Shown here piece by piece: positions 1 through 9,723 of a stretch of 44,602 nucleotides of DNA (the stretch's first letter is position 1; each line of letters begins with the position of its first letter). The DNA is taken from assembly GCA_011773845.1 (NCBI GenBank), contig WVWV01000165.1:45368-89969 (forward strand), read 5' to 3'. The notes under the pieces were generated by a model. The model saw only the letters and a list, made by a program, of their open reading frames with translations. It searched no databases and was not told the DNA's origin. A program made the position numbers and the translations under genes. The stretch comes from Lysobacterales bacterium (GTDB taxonomy: Bacteria > Pseudomonadota > Gammaproteobacteria > Xanthomonadales > SZUA-36).

Positions 1-1949
<1,949 letters not shown>

Positions 1950-1977
1950 CGGTGATTTCGTGGCCGCGCAAACTTGC

Positions 1978-1984
1978 TATTATA
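1978..1984. promoter_or_regulatory. Overlapping divergent -10 elements between uvrB and 2065 ORF
   Basis: The seven bases TATTATA read as TATAAT on the minus strand (1979-1984, toward uvrB) and as TATTAT on the plus strand (1978-1983, toward the small ORF at 2065). A start for uvrB about 7 bases downstream of the box would give a leader of about 23 bases. Neither direction has a convincing -35 box at 16-18 bases. The -10 identity for uvrB is seen directly; use in both directions is inference. Confidence 0.5.
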
Positions 1985-2064
1985 CCGGCCGCTGATTTTC
2001 GAAGGCGTTTTTCGCGCCCGGCGACGGGCAGCGCGGCCACCATGACCCTGACCAGAGGATAACC

Positions 2065-2286
2065 ATGCAATCACTGACCGGCCTGCTGCTACAGCGGCTC
2101 ATGAGTGCCGCCGCCCCGGCGCAATCCCTCGACGGCCAGATCAACCTCATTCGGCAGATCAACAACACCGACCGCTTTCGGCGCATCCTGCCCCACGTGA
2201 AGGTGACGCGGATCATGCAGATCGAGAATAAGGTGGACAATGCGGTTGCAAGCAGGATCTCGGCCGAGATACCGTTATTGCGTTGA
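2065..2286 (+). CDS. Possible small protein of 73 aa, unknown function
   Basis: I do not recognise this protein. It starts MQSLTGLLLQRLMSAAAPAQ and is basic, rich in Ile, Asn and Arg, with no signal peptide or clear membrane segment. Three things support it as a gene: an AGAGGA ribosome-binding site 6 bases before the ATG, third codon positions that are mostly G or C as in the neighbouring real genes, and a -10-like TATTAT about 80 bases upstream. It lies between the divergent uvrB and the downstream aminotransferase, 117 bases before the latter's start. It could instead be an untranslated leader or chance ORF. No function can be assigned. Confidence 0.45.
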   Translation: MQSLTGLLLQRLMSAAAPAQSLDGQINLIRQINNTDRFRRILPHVKVTRIMQIENKVDNAVASRISAEIPLLR

Positions 2287-2403
2287 CAGCCGCGCACAGC
2301 AGGGATGCGAACCGCCAACCGACCCAAATCAACTGAGCCGGGACGCCGACCGGCGGCCGCGCGCGCCGGCCAGGCGACCAGCGATTACACAGGGAACAGC
2401 CGA

Positions 2404-3618
2404 GTGCCTTTGAAGATCTCCAACCGCGTCAACCAGATCAAGCCCGCCGCGACCATCGCGGTATCCATGAAAGCGGCAGAATTGCGCGCCGCCGGCCGGG
2501 ACATCATCTCGCTGGGTTTCGGCGAGCCCGATTTCGACACCCCCGACCACATCAAGCAGGCCGCCATGCAGGCCATCCGCGAGGGCGAGACCAAGTACCC
2601 CCCGGTGGACGGCACCGCCGCGCTCAAGCAGGCCATTATCCGCAAGCTGCGCGATGACAACCGCCTGGCATTCGAGCCGGGGCAGATCATCGTCTCCAAT
2701 GGCGCCAAGCAGGCGCTGTTCAACCTGCTCACCGCGGTGCTGAACGAGGATCACGAGGTGATCGTGCCGGCGCCGTACTGGGTGTCGTATCCGGACATGG
2801 TCAAGCTGGCCGGCGGCCAGCCGGTGATGCTGGCGACCGATGCCGAATCCGGTTTCAAGATCACGCCCCGCCAACTCGAGGCCTCGCTCACCGACAACAC
2901 CCGGCTGTTGATCGTCAATTCGCCCTCCAACCCCACCGGCCAGGTGTACGGCATGGAGGAATACCGTGCGCTGGGCGCGGTGCTGGCCGAGCATCCCAAG
3001 GTGCTGGTGGTGTGCGACGACATTTACGAACACATCTACTGGGGCGACGAGCCGTTCGCCACCTTCCTGAACGCCTGCCCGGACCTGATCGAGCGCACGG
3101 TGGTCATCAACGGCGTGTCCAAGGCCTACGCCATGACCGGCTGGCGTATCGGCTACGCGGCCGGCCCGGAGCCCCTGATCCGCGCCATGCGCAAGGTCCA
3201 GAGCCAGGTGACCTCCGGCGCCTGTTCCATCTCGCAGGCCGCGGCTGCCGCGGCGCTCGATGGGCCGCAGGAATGCGTGCGGGAAATGCGCGACGAATTC
3301 AAGCGCCGATACGAGTACCTGGTGCCGGCGCTGAACGCCATCGAGGGCGTCGAGTGCCCGGGCTGTGACGGCGCCTTCTATGCCTTCCCGTCCTTCGAAG
3401 CGGTGATCGAGCGCCTGCCCGGCGTGCGCGACGACGTGGAGCTCGCAGCCTGGTTCCTGGAACACGCGGGTGTGGCGATGGTGCCCGGCACGGCGTTCGG
3501 CGCGCCCGGACGCTTACGGCTGTCGTTTGCCACCAGCATGGAGAACCTGCAGGACTGCGTGCAGCGCATCGAATCCGCCCTGCGCACGGCACTGGACGGC
3601 CAAGCGCCGATTTCCTAA
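2404..3618 (+). CDS. Pyridoxal-phosphate aspartate/aromatic aminotransferase (class I, subgroup Ib-like)
   Basis: This is a fold-type I PLP aminotransferase of 404 residues, expected to move amino groups between aspartate (or an aromatic or prephenate-type acid) and 2-oxoglutarate in the cytoplasm. The N-terminus reads MPLKISNRVNQIKPAATIAV. PLP-site landmarks are NSPSNPTG with N176, CDDIYEH with D205 and Y208, and the Schiff-base lysine K240 in GVSKAYAMTGWRIGY; a C-terminal RLRLSFATS carries the carboxylate-binding arginine. GTG 2404 was chosen because it matches the family N-terminus and has AGGGAA 8 bases upstream; the in-frame ATG at 2305 would add 33 low-complexity residues. The exact substrate cannot be read from sequence; aspC/aatA-type is the best guess. 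Confidence 0.93.
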   Translation: MPLKISNRVNQIKPAATIAVSMKAAELRAAGRDIISLGFGEPDFDTPDHIKQAAMQAIREGETKYPPVDGTAALKQAIIRKLRDDNRLAFEPGQIIVSNGAKQALFNLLTAVLNEDHEVIVPAPYWVSYPDMVKLAGGQPVMLATDAESGFKITPRQLEASLTDNTRLLIVNSPSNPTGQVYGMEEYRALGAVLAEHPKVLVVCDDIYEHIYWGDEPFATFLNACPDLIERTVVINGVSKAYAMTGWRIGYAAGPEPLIRAMRKVQSQVTSGACSISQAAAAAALDGPQECVREMRDEFKRRYEYLVPALNAIEGVECPGCDGAFYAFPSFEAVIERLPGVRDDVELAAWFLEHAGVAMVPGTAFGAPGRLRLSFATSMENLQDCVQRIESALRTALDGQAPIS

Positions 3619-3678
3619 CCCCCGGCGGGATACTTGCCGCTGGCGCACAGTGCGGGGCGACGGCTAGCCTGCCCTGCC

Positions 3679-4209
3679 ATGGCAACGCTACACCGCGGCG
3701 TGACGGCACTCGAATTGATTATCGCCCTGGCGATCGTCGCACTGCTGTTCGCGGCCGGCGTGCCGACGGCCCGCAAGCTCACCCGCAACACTGCCTTGGA
3801 CGCCGCCGTGGGGCAGCTGCACTCCGACCTCGCCCTGGCCCGCAACCAGGCCATCCTGCGCGGCGGCGCCACGGTGGTCTGCCCGGCGCGCCAGCCCGCC
3901 GGATGCGACGCGGGCACGCACTGGCAGGCCGGCTGGCTGCTGTTCCAGGATTTCAATGGCGACCGCGAGCGCCAGCCCGCGGAGCCCCTGCTGCGCCACG
4001 GCCAGCCCGCGCCCGGGGTCCGCATCCAGAGCTCGGCCGGGCGCACCCGCCTGCGCTTCACGCCGAGTGGCGCAGCGGCCGGCAGTAACGTTCGCATCGC
4101 GTTTTGCGCCGGTCCCGAGGCCGTCCCCGCCCGCTACCTTTTCGTCTCCAACTCGGGCCGCATCCGCACTGCGGAAGCGCCCGCAGACGCCCCCCCGGAG
4201 TGCCCCTGA
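3679..4209 (+). CDS. Orphan GspH/FimT-type pseudopilin
   Basis: A 176-residue minor pseudopilin. After MATLHRG comes the prepilin peptidase site: Gly at -1, then VTALELIIALAIVALLFAAG with Glu at +5 and about 20 hydrophobic residues that would anchor it in the inner membrane before assembly. The remainder looks like a GspH-type globular domain (GWLLFQDFNGD, then a Cys-containing C-terminus). The usual neighbours (pilV, pilW, pilX, pilY1, pilE) are absent, so it stands alone between an aminotransferase and tRNA-Asn. ATG 3679 gives a normal short leader; an upstream TTG at 3634 would lengthen it by 15 residues without benefit. It probably contributes to type IV pilus priming or a type II-like secretion pseudopilus, but which is unknown. 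Confidence 0.85.
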   Translation: MATLHRGVTALELIIALAIVALLFAAGVPTARKLTRNTALDAAVGQLHSDLALARNQAILRGGATVVCPARQPAGCDAGTHWQAGWLLFQDFNGDRERQPAEPLLRHGQPAPGVRIQSSAGRTRLRFTPSGAAAGSNVRIAFCAGPEAVPARYLFVSNSGRIRTAEAPADAPPECP

Positions 4210-4249
4210 AACGCCCGTGTCCGCGCGTTTCCGACGCGCCCGAGCGGGC

Positions 4250-4278
4250 TTGACTGCCCCTATCAAACCACGGACAAT
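4250..4278 (+). promoter_or_regulatory. Sigma70-type promoter of tRNA-Asn
   Basis: TTGACT (4250-4255), a 17-base spacer and GACAAT (4273-4278). The G+C-rich bases after the -10 (ACCGCGCC) resemble the discriminator of stringently controlled stable-RNA promoters. The tRNA begins 19 bases after the -10. Confidence 0.6.
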
Positions 4279-4296
4279 ACCGCGCCTTCATGCCCT

Positions 4297-4373
4297 TCCC
4301 CGGTAGCTCAGCTGGTTAGAGCGGGTGACTGTTAATCACTAGGTCGTTGGTTCGAGTCCAACCCGGGGAGCCA
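4297..4373 (+). tRNA. tRNA-Asn (anticodon GTT)
   Basis: The acceptor TCCCCGG (4297-4303) pairs with CCGGGGA (4363-4369), followed by discriminator G and encoded CCA (4371-4373). The anticodon loop CTGTTAA contains GTT, read as Asn, and the T arm has the GGTTCGAGTCC signature. GTT is one of the four anticodons that receive queuosine, made by the QueF and QueG enzymes also encoded in this window. Confidence 0.98.
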
Positions 4374-4382
4374 GACATCCCG

Positions 4383-4416
4383 ATCGCCGGCCCGAGTCAC
4401 TCGGCCGGCGATTTTT
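4383..4416 (+). terminator. Rho-independent terminator of tRNA-Asn
   Basis: A long G+C-rich stem (ATCGCCGGC..CCGAG, loop TCA, CTCGG..CCGGCGAT, one bulged C) is followed directly by TTTTT (4412-4416), 9 bases after the tRNA CCA end. Confidence 0.9.
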
Positions 4417-4474
4417 ATGCTGGCGCAGAAACCCTTGGGCACTCGCCTGCGGCGCCCCGGAAGGGGGCTCGCGT

Positions 4475-5287
4475 TCAGGCGCTGATCCGCTGCGCATCGA
4501 GCAGCCCGTTGAGGGCCTCCAGTTCCGCAGCGCTCACCACGCGCCAGAAGCGCTCATCGCCGACCACGCGCTGGGGCTGCCCCGCCCCCAGGTCCGGCAC
4601 GCCACTCCGCTCACTCAGCCACACCCCCTGCGCATCGACGATGCGCGGCAGCCCCGGGAACACCGGGGCCAGATGGTAGCGTGCCCGCTCGGGCGGCGCG
4701 GCGTCCAGGAAGCGGCAGGCCCCCTCCACCAGGCGCACCGAGTCGTCGTCGTCGGATGGCAGGCGGGGGATGAGGTGCAGGGCGGCCCGCGGATAGACGG
4801 CCAGCCAATTGTCCAGGTGGATGCGAAACAGGCTCATGTCGACGATCCCGAGCGGCAAGTCCCGGTCGAGGATCGAGGTGGCCGGGGTGATCGCGCCGTG
4901 GCGGATGTGGTGCAGGTAGGCCGATATCGCGCGCTCCACCGGGTCGCGCAGGATCAGCACCAGCTTGAGGTCCGGCCCGCAGGCTGCGTGCACGCTGCGC
5001 GGGATGTCCGGGTTGAAGCTGTCAGGCTGCCGGCTCCAGGGCGAACCGGTGCGGGTCCAGAAGTACGCCGCGTTGGCATCCCCCACCACGCGGGCCCCGC
5101 CGGCGTCCGCGAAACGCCGGCAGTAGCGCTCGAAGGCGGCGGGGTTCAGGTTGCCGACGTAGCTGAAATGCTCGAAATCCTTGTCCTCGGGCATGAAGAT
5201 GTCGCGGGACTGACGCAGCTGGTGATGCAGCCAGCTGGTGCCGCACTTCTGGGCGCCGATGATCAGGAAATCCGGAGTCCGGATCAT
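4475..5287 (-). CDS. Sulfotransferase family protein
   Basis: A 270-residue PAPS-dependent sulfotransferase that should move sulfate to a hydroxyl or amine of a glycan or small molecule. The 5'-phosphosulfate loop is at the N-terminus (FLIIGAQKCGTSWLHHQL, residues 7-24) and the 3'-phosphate motif follows mid-protein (LILRDPVERAISAYLHH). This resembles bacterial members similar to the heparan/carbohydrate sulfotransferase domain. ATG 5287 is preferred; an upstream in-frame GTG/ATG near 5359 would add 24 residues before MIRTPDFLIIG and overlap the preceding gene. The start is 13 bases after the stop of the polysaccharide deacetylase, so the two are probably cotranscribed and may modify the same surface glycan. 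The acceptor is unknown. Confidence 0.9.
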   Translation of the reverse strand: MIRTPDFLIIGAQKCGTSWLHHQLRQSRDIFMPEDKDFEHFSYVGNLNPAAFERYCRRFADAGGARVVGDANAAYFWTRTGSPWSRQPDSFNPDIPRSVHAACGPDLKLVLILRDPVERAISAYLHHIRHGAITPATSILDRDLPLGIVDMSLFRIHLDNWLAVYPRAALHLIPRLPSDDDDSVRLVEGACRFLDAAPPERARYHLAPVFPGLPRIVDAQGVWLSERSGVPDLGAGQPQRVVGDERFWRVVSAAELEALNGLLDAQRISA

Positions 5288-5300
5288 GTCGAGCGCGCCG

Positions 5301-6125
5301 TCATCGGCCCGGCTGCAGCAGCACGGCGAGTTCCGCCGGCGAGGACCAGTGTTCGCCACAGACGTAGCGCGGCAGGTGCCAGCGGTTCGATTGGATGCTT
5401 ACGGGCTGGCCACCGGTGCCGAACGCGGCCCGGATGAGGCCCTGGGCGGGAAAATACTCCTCCACGAGGTAGCGGCTGGCCTTGCCGCCCGGGTAGGCGA
5501 ACAGCCCGGTGGCATGCTCCGCGCCGATGACCTGCCGGATATAGGCTTCCGCCTGCTCGATCTGCATGGCCGCGTCGTGGGCGTTGTCGACCTGCGAGAA
5601 GTCGTCGCGCGCCCCGCGCGTATGGCACACGAACGGCAGGCTGGGATGCAGGTGGTCCCAGCCATGGCTGCCGATATCGAGCAGGCCGCCCTGCACCGCA
5701 TCGCGCCACCAGCCGCTGTGCCAGTCGCCGCGACCGGCGATGCAGGTGCGGTCCAGGATCTCGGTGGCGACCGGCGAGGCGATCACGAAACTCGTGGCCC
5801 GCGCCGGCCTCGGGGGGGCATGGCGGCGGTTGAATTCCGCGAGCAGGGTATTGAAGCTCTTCAGGGTCGGCAGGCCGGGGTGGGAAAAGTCGAGGAAGTC
5901 GTGGTTGCAGCCATCGTCGAAGCTGATGCCGGCTTTGCCGCCGGACATGAACCAGTCCGCGTCCCGCTGCAGCAGGCGATCGACGATCTCTCCCAGCGAG
6001 ACCACCTCGTAGCCGGCCTCCATCAGGGTGACCAGGTCCGCCGCCAGTGCCACGTGGTCGTTACTCGCATACCCGTCGCCCGGCGCGTGTAAGGAGTGGT
6101 AGGTGAGTACGGGAATACCTGTCAT
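5301..6125 (-). CDS. Polysaccharide deacetylase (NodB/CE4) family protein
   Basis: A 274-residue CE4 metal-dependent deacetylase expected to remove N- or O-acetyl groups from a polysaccharide. Motifs in order: TYHSL near the N-terminus, SFDDG (the catalytic Asp and metal Asp), SHGWDHLH (metal-binding His-x3-His, after GLLDIGSH) and FAYPGG. No signal peptide is visible, so action in the cytoplasm or on a lipid-linked precursor is possible, unlike exported peptidoglycan deacetylases. It heads a two-gene operon with the sulfotransferase 13 bases downstream. Acetyl removal before sulfation is a familiar logic in N-sulfated glycans, but the partnership here is inference from position. Confidence 0.9.
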   Translation of the reverse strand: MTGIPVLTYHSLHAPGDGYASNDHVALAADLVTLMEAGYEVVSLGEIVDRLLQRDADWFMSGGKAGISFDDGCNHDFLDFSHPGLPTLKSFNTLLAEFNRRHAPPRPARATSFVIASPVATEILDRTCIAGRGDWHSGWWRDAVQGGLLDIGSHGWDHLHPSLPFVCHTRGARDDFSQVDNAHDAAMQIEQAEAYIRQVIGAEHATGLFAYPGGKASRYLVEEYFPAQGLIRAAFGTGGQPVSIQSNRWHLPRYVCGEHWSSPAELAVLLQPGR

Positions 6126-6317
6126 AGCCGGTTCCTGTGCGCGCAGGCATCACCCCGCCAGCGGCCCGGGTTGGTTCCATCGGCGCTGGCCGCGGCCGGT
6201 CGAGCGCCGTCCCCTACCCCGGTTAAACGAGCGGGCAAGGTGGCCGGCGGAACGACCCGGGGTGAATTTTTGCCGGTCATGCGCCATAATCATTGTACAC
6301 AGGCCAGGGATCAGGCA

Positions 6318-7115
6318 GTGCGGAACGCGTTCATCATCCTGCTCTCCTCGCTCGCCATCGGCGGGTGCGAACTCAATGCGCCCGAGGCGGCGGATGCATC
6401 CGCCGCGCTCGCCCGCCTGGTGGCCGCCGCCGAACAGGGCGATGGCGCCGCGCAATTCGAACTCGGCGAGCACCATGCGCGGGGCCTGGGCCTGCCGCAG
6501 GACGATGCCCTGGCGCTCGAGTGGTACCAGCGCGCGGCGGACCAGGGCGTCAAGCAGGCCCAATACCATCTCGGCCTGCTCTACTACAACGGCCGGGGCA
6601 CGCCTCAGGATCTCGACGCGGCCATGAAGTGGTGGCTGCTGGCCGCCGCACAGAATCACGCGGAAGCACGGTATCAACTCGGCATGATGTACTACAACGG
6701 CGTGGGCGTCGCCCAGGACCTGGTCGTGGCCATGGAGTGGCTGCGCGCCGCCGCCGGGCAGGGCCTGGCCTCGGCCCAGACCACGGTGGGCATGATGTAC
6801 GACATCGGCCAGGGCGTAGCGCAGAATTACCACGAAGCGGTCAAATGGTATCGGCTGGCCGCCAGGCAGGGCGACACCATGGCGCAGTACAACCTGGCTT
6901 TGATGTACGACATCGGCCAGGGCCTCTCGCAGGACCGGGCCGAGGCCTACGTGTGGTTCAGCGTGCTGGCCGCGAATTCAAACGATGCGCACCTGGTCGA
7001 GGCCCGTGACCGGACCGCCAGCGAACTTTCCTCCTCGCGCCTGTCCGCAGCCCGCAAGAAAGCCGCCCGCCTGGCCGAGGAAATCCACGACCACAGAAAC
7101 AGCCAGGCGAACTAG
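6318..7115 (+). CDS. Sel1-repeat lipoprotein
   Basis: A 265-residue predicted lipoprotein: the GTG start is followed by RNAFIILLSSLAIGGC, with Cys as lipidation site. The rest is a solenoid of about five Sel1/TPR-like repeats of about 36 residues, seen as repeated A.YQLG.MYYNG.GV.QD...A..W...AA.QG patterns, ending in a charged helix rich in Arg, Lys and Glu. Such proteins are protein-protein adaptors in the envelope. GTG 6318 is chosen for AGGGA 7 bases upstream and for the signal peptide; ATG 6279 would add 13 residues. The 192-base gap to the divergent deacetylase gene holds a possible -10 (CATAAT, 6285-6290) without a good -35. It ends 17 bases from the convergent MFS gene. Confidence 0.9.
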   Translation: MRNAFIILLSSLAIGGCELNAPEAADASAALARLVAAAEQGDGAAQFELGEHHARGLGLPQDDALALEWYQRAADQGVKQAQYHLGLLYYNGRGTPQDLDAAMKWWLLAAAQNHAEARYQLGMMYYNGVGVAQDLVVAMEWLRAAAGQGLASAQTTVGMMYDIGQGVAQNYHEAVKWYRLAARQGDTMAQYNLALMYDIGQGLSQDRAEAYVWFSVLAANSNDAHLVEARDRTASELSSSRLSAARKKAARLAEEIHDHRNSQAN

Positions 7116-7132
7116 CCGGGCTGCGAAAAGCG

Positions 7133-8461
7133 CTATTCCTGGCCTGCGAGCAGCGCCCGCACCGCAACGCGGTAAGGCCGCAGGCAGGCGCCGAGCATGA
7201 TCACCGAAAAAGTGGCGGACAGCGTGCTGACGATGCCGATCGACCAGTGCAACATCCCCTCGTCGGCGAACAGGTGGTCGGTGAGCACCGCGACCGCCGT
7301 GGGGCCGATGGTCAGGCCAAGAATCGAGATCGTGAACAGGTACAAGGCGATGGTCTGCCCGCGCAGCTGGTTCGGGGTGACCATGGCCACCGCGGCCGAA
7401 CCGGCGGCCGAGGCCATGGCCGGCCCGATACTGGCCGGCACCAGCATGGCGATGGTCCACCCCGGGCTCGGCATGAGCGCCACCAGCAGCGTGCTGGGCA
7501 GGGTGATCACCGCGCCCAGCAGGGCCACCCGCGCGGGCGCATCGGCGTGGCCTGCCACCGACAGCCGGTCGATGAGCCAACCGCCCCCCAGCACGCCCGC
7601 CGGCCCGGCCAGCAGGATGACGGTGCCGTAAGCCAGGCCCGTCTGCGGAATGGTCCAGCCGAAATGACGCACGAACATGGTGGGAATCCAGGAAAAATAC
7701 GCATAGCCGATGATGGTGGCCACCGACATGCCCAGAAACAGCGTCACGTAGAGCCTCCGGCGCTCCCACAGGAAATCGGTGACCTCCCGCAGCGGCATCA
7801 CCGGCGCGTCGCCCGGCAGCCGTTCCATGCGCAGCGGCTCGCGGACCGTCATCATCAGCGCGAGCACCAGCAGCCCGGGCAGCGCAACCAGCAGGAATAC
7901 ATACTGCCAGCCGCGCAGCGCGCCGACGAAGGGCAGCTCCAGCGCGGGCGCGCTGGCCACGTAGGCCACCACCGCGCCGCCCAGCACCATGGCAAAACCG
8001 GTGCCGAGCGAAATGCCCATGTTGTAGGTCGCGATCGCTCGTCCGCGGCGGTTGCGGGGAAAGTAATCGGAGATCATCGACACCGCGCTGGGCGTCAACG
8101 CCGCCTCCCCCACGCCGACCCCGATGCGCGCCAGGAACAACTGCCCAAAACTGCCCGCCAGCCCGCAGGCGGCCGTCATCAGGCTCCAGGTACCGACCCC
8201 GACCGAGATGATCGCACGCCGGCTGCGATGGTCTGCCAGGCGCCCCAGCGGAATTCCCATCGTGACATAGAAAATGCTGAAGGCCAGGCCCATCAGCAGG
8301 CTGATCTCGGTGTCGCTGAGGCCGAGATCCGCCTTGATGGGTACCACCATCAGGGCCAGTATCTGGCGGTCCAGGAACGACACCAGGTAGGCGAAGGTCA
8401 GCACGCCGACCACATACCAGCTGTACGGCGCGACGTGCGGTTCGCGACCCGATCCGGACAT
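7133..8461 (-). CDS. MFS transporter (spinster-like)
   Basis: A 442-residue major facilitator with about 12 membrane helices. The first half shows YLVSFLDRQILALMVVPIKADLGLSD and the loop 2-3 signature GRLADHRSRRAI, then a second signature-like segment DYFPRNRRGRAIATYNMG, typical of the spinster/anion-proton subgroup common in proteobacteria. The substrate is unknown. ATG 8461 shares bases with the TGA of the upstream oxidoreductase, so translation is coupled. The pairing suggests that the transporter moves the substrate or product of that oxidoreductase, but this is inference. Confidence 0.9.
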   Translation of the reverse strand: MSGSGREPHVAPYSWYVVGVLTFAYLVSFLDRQILALMVVPIKADLGLSDTEISLLMGLAFSIFYVTMGIPLGRLADHRSRRAIISVGVGTWSLMTAACGLAGSFGQLFLARIGVGVGEAALTPSAVSMISDYFPRNRRGRAIATYNMGISLGTGFAMVLGGAVVAYVASAPALELPFVGALRGWQYVFLLVALPGLLVLALMMTVREPLRMERLPGDAPVMPLREVTDFLWERRRLYVTLFLGMSVATIIGYAYFSWIPTMFVRHFGWTIPQTGLAYGTVILLAGPAGVLGGGWLIDRLSVAGHADAPARVALLGAVITLPSTLLVALMPSPGWTIAMLVPASIGPAMASAAGSAAVAMVTPNQLRGQTIALYLFTISILGLTIGPTAVAVLTDHLFADEGMLHWSIGIVSTLSATFSVIMLGACLRPYRVAVRALLAGQE

Positions 8462-9516
8462 CACGCGCCGCTCGCCTCCGGGTGCTGACCGCGAAAGTAC
8501 GGGATGACCTCGCGGGCGAACCCCGCGGCCTGCTCGACCATGGCGGCCTGCCGCGCGCCGTGCGGCTGCGCCACCGGCGAGCCCCCGAGCTGATACACGT
8601 GCTCCAGGCCCAGGTCCAGCAACTCGCCCAGGCGCGCGCGGCATTTGTCCGGCGGGCCGCAAATCGAGAACCAGTCGACGAACTCATCGCTGACCTCGGC
8701 CAGGTGACTGCCCCGGTCCTGGGCATGGTGTTGCATGTCATAGGCCCGTTGCATGTGTTCCGCGAGGCCGCGCAAACGATCCGGCAAGTGATCCAGGGGC
8801 GCGTCCCGCATGCCGGCGAAATGCGCCACCATGCCGGCGATCATGCGGCCCAGGTCAATCGCGCGCGCCTCGTCCGGATCGCAGACCAGGTTCACGTAAG
8901 CGCCGATCTGCACGCTCTCTCGTGGCCGGCCGGTCTCCGCCAGGCGGGCCAGCGCCACCTCCATCGCCCAAGCGACACGTTCCGGTGCGCTGCCCACGGC
9001 GAAACTGACCCGATCGGCCACGTCGACCGCCAGGCGTATGGTGCGGGGACCGGTACAGGCGACATCGATGGGTATCGGCGCGAGCTCCATATCCTGCAGC
9101 CACCGCATGGCGGAGGTGTGGCCGTCGCGATCCACGGCCTGCCCGGCCGTGTAGGCGCGCAAGCGCTCGATGTAGGTACGCAACTCTTTTGTGGTTGCAT
9201 GGCGCCGCCCGATGTGCGCCACGGACGAATCCCCTCGCCCGATGCCGCAGATCGCCCGGCCCCCGGACTGCAGCTGCAGGGTCGCCATGGCGCAGGCCAA
9301 TACCGAGACATCGCGGGTCACCGGGTTGCTGACCCCGGTGCCGAGGCGCATGGCCCGGGTGGCGGCGCTCGCCAGCGACAACTGTCCGATGGGATCCGGT
9401 GCCAGGTTCTGGGTGTCGGGGACCAGCACCATGTCGAAGCCGAGCGCCTCGAGGCGCGCGGCGAGCGGCGCGGTATACCCCGGTGAGGCCTCCATCACCG
9501 CGCCGAACTCCACCAT
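8461..9516 (-). CDS. LLM-class (luciferase-like) flavin-dependent oxidoreductase
   Basis: A 351-residue TIM-barrel protein of the bacterial luciferase/F420 reductase superfamily. The N-terminus MVEFGAVMEASPGYTAPLAA leads to LEALGFDMVLVPDTQ, then LGTGVSNPVTRDVSVLACAMATLQ and GRAICGIGRGDSSV, characteristic of LLM proteins that bind FMN or F420 and oxidise small organics. The substrate is not evident. GGGGA lies 9 bases before ATG 9516; an ATG at 9522 and a GTG at 9525 are possible but too close to that site. The gene overlaps the downstream MFS gene by one base. In gammaproteobacteria FMN is the likelier cofactor. Confidence 0.9.
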   Translation of the reverse strand: MVEFGAVMEASPGYTAPLAARLEALGFDMVLVPDTQNLAPDPIGQLSLASAATRAMRLGTGVSNPVTRDVSVLACAMATLQLQSGGRAICGIGRGDSSVAHIGRRHATTKELRTYIERLRAYTAGQAVDRDGHTSAMRWLQDMELAPIPIDVACTGPRTIRLAVDVADRVSFAVGSAPERVAWAMEVALARLAETGRPRESVQIGAYVNLVCDPDEARAIDLGRMIAGMVAHFAGMRDAPLDHLPDRLRGLAEHMQRAYDMQHHAQDRGSHLAEVSDEFVDWFSICGPPDKCRARLGELLDLGLEHVYQLGGSPVAQPHGARQAAMVEQAAGFAREVIPYFRGQHPEASGA

Positions 9517-9723
9517 TGCCATCACTCCCCACCGCTCGCACCGGCATTAGACCACCGGCCCCGCATGGGCGCAAACGGCGACCGGGAGAGCACCCCGCAG
9601 CCAGCGCCGCGGCATACGGTGGTCACGGCCGTCCTGCCGCACTCCAGCGTCTGTAAACCGGTGCGCCGTTGGTTTATAGTGTCGCGAATTTTCCAAGCCA
9701 CCCCCGCAATCCTGGAGAAACCC

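Noticed and set aside
1950-2064. LexA box upstream of uvrB
   Set aside because: No CTGT-N8-ACAG-like sequence in the region.
2305-2403. ATG 2305 as start of the aminotransferase
   Set aside because: It adds 33 Arg/Pro/Ala-rich residues not expected in the family; GTG 2404 has a better ribosome-binding site and family N-terminus.
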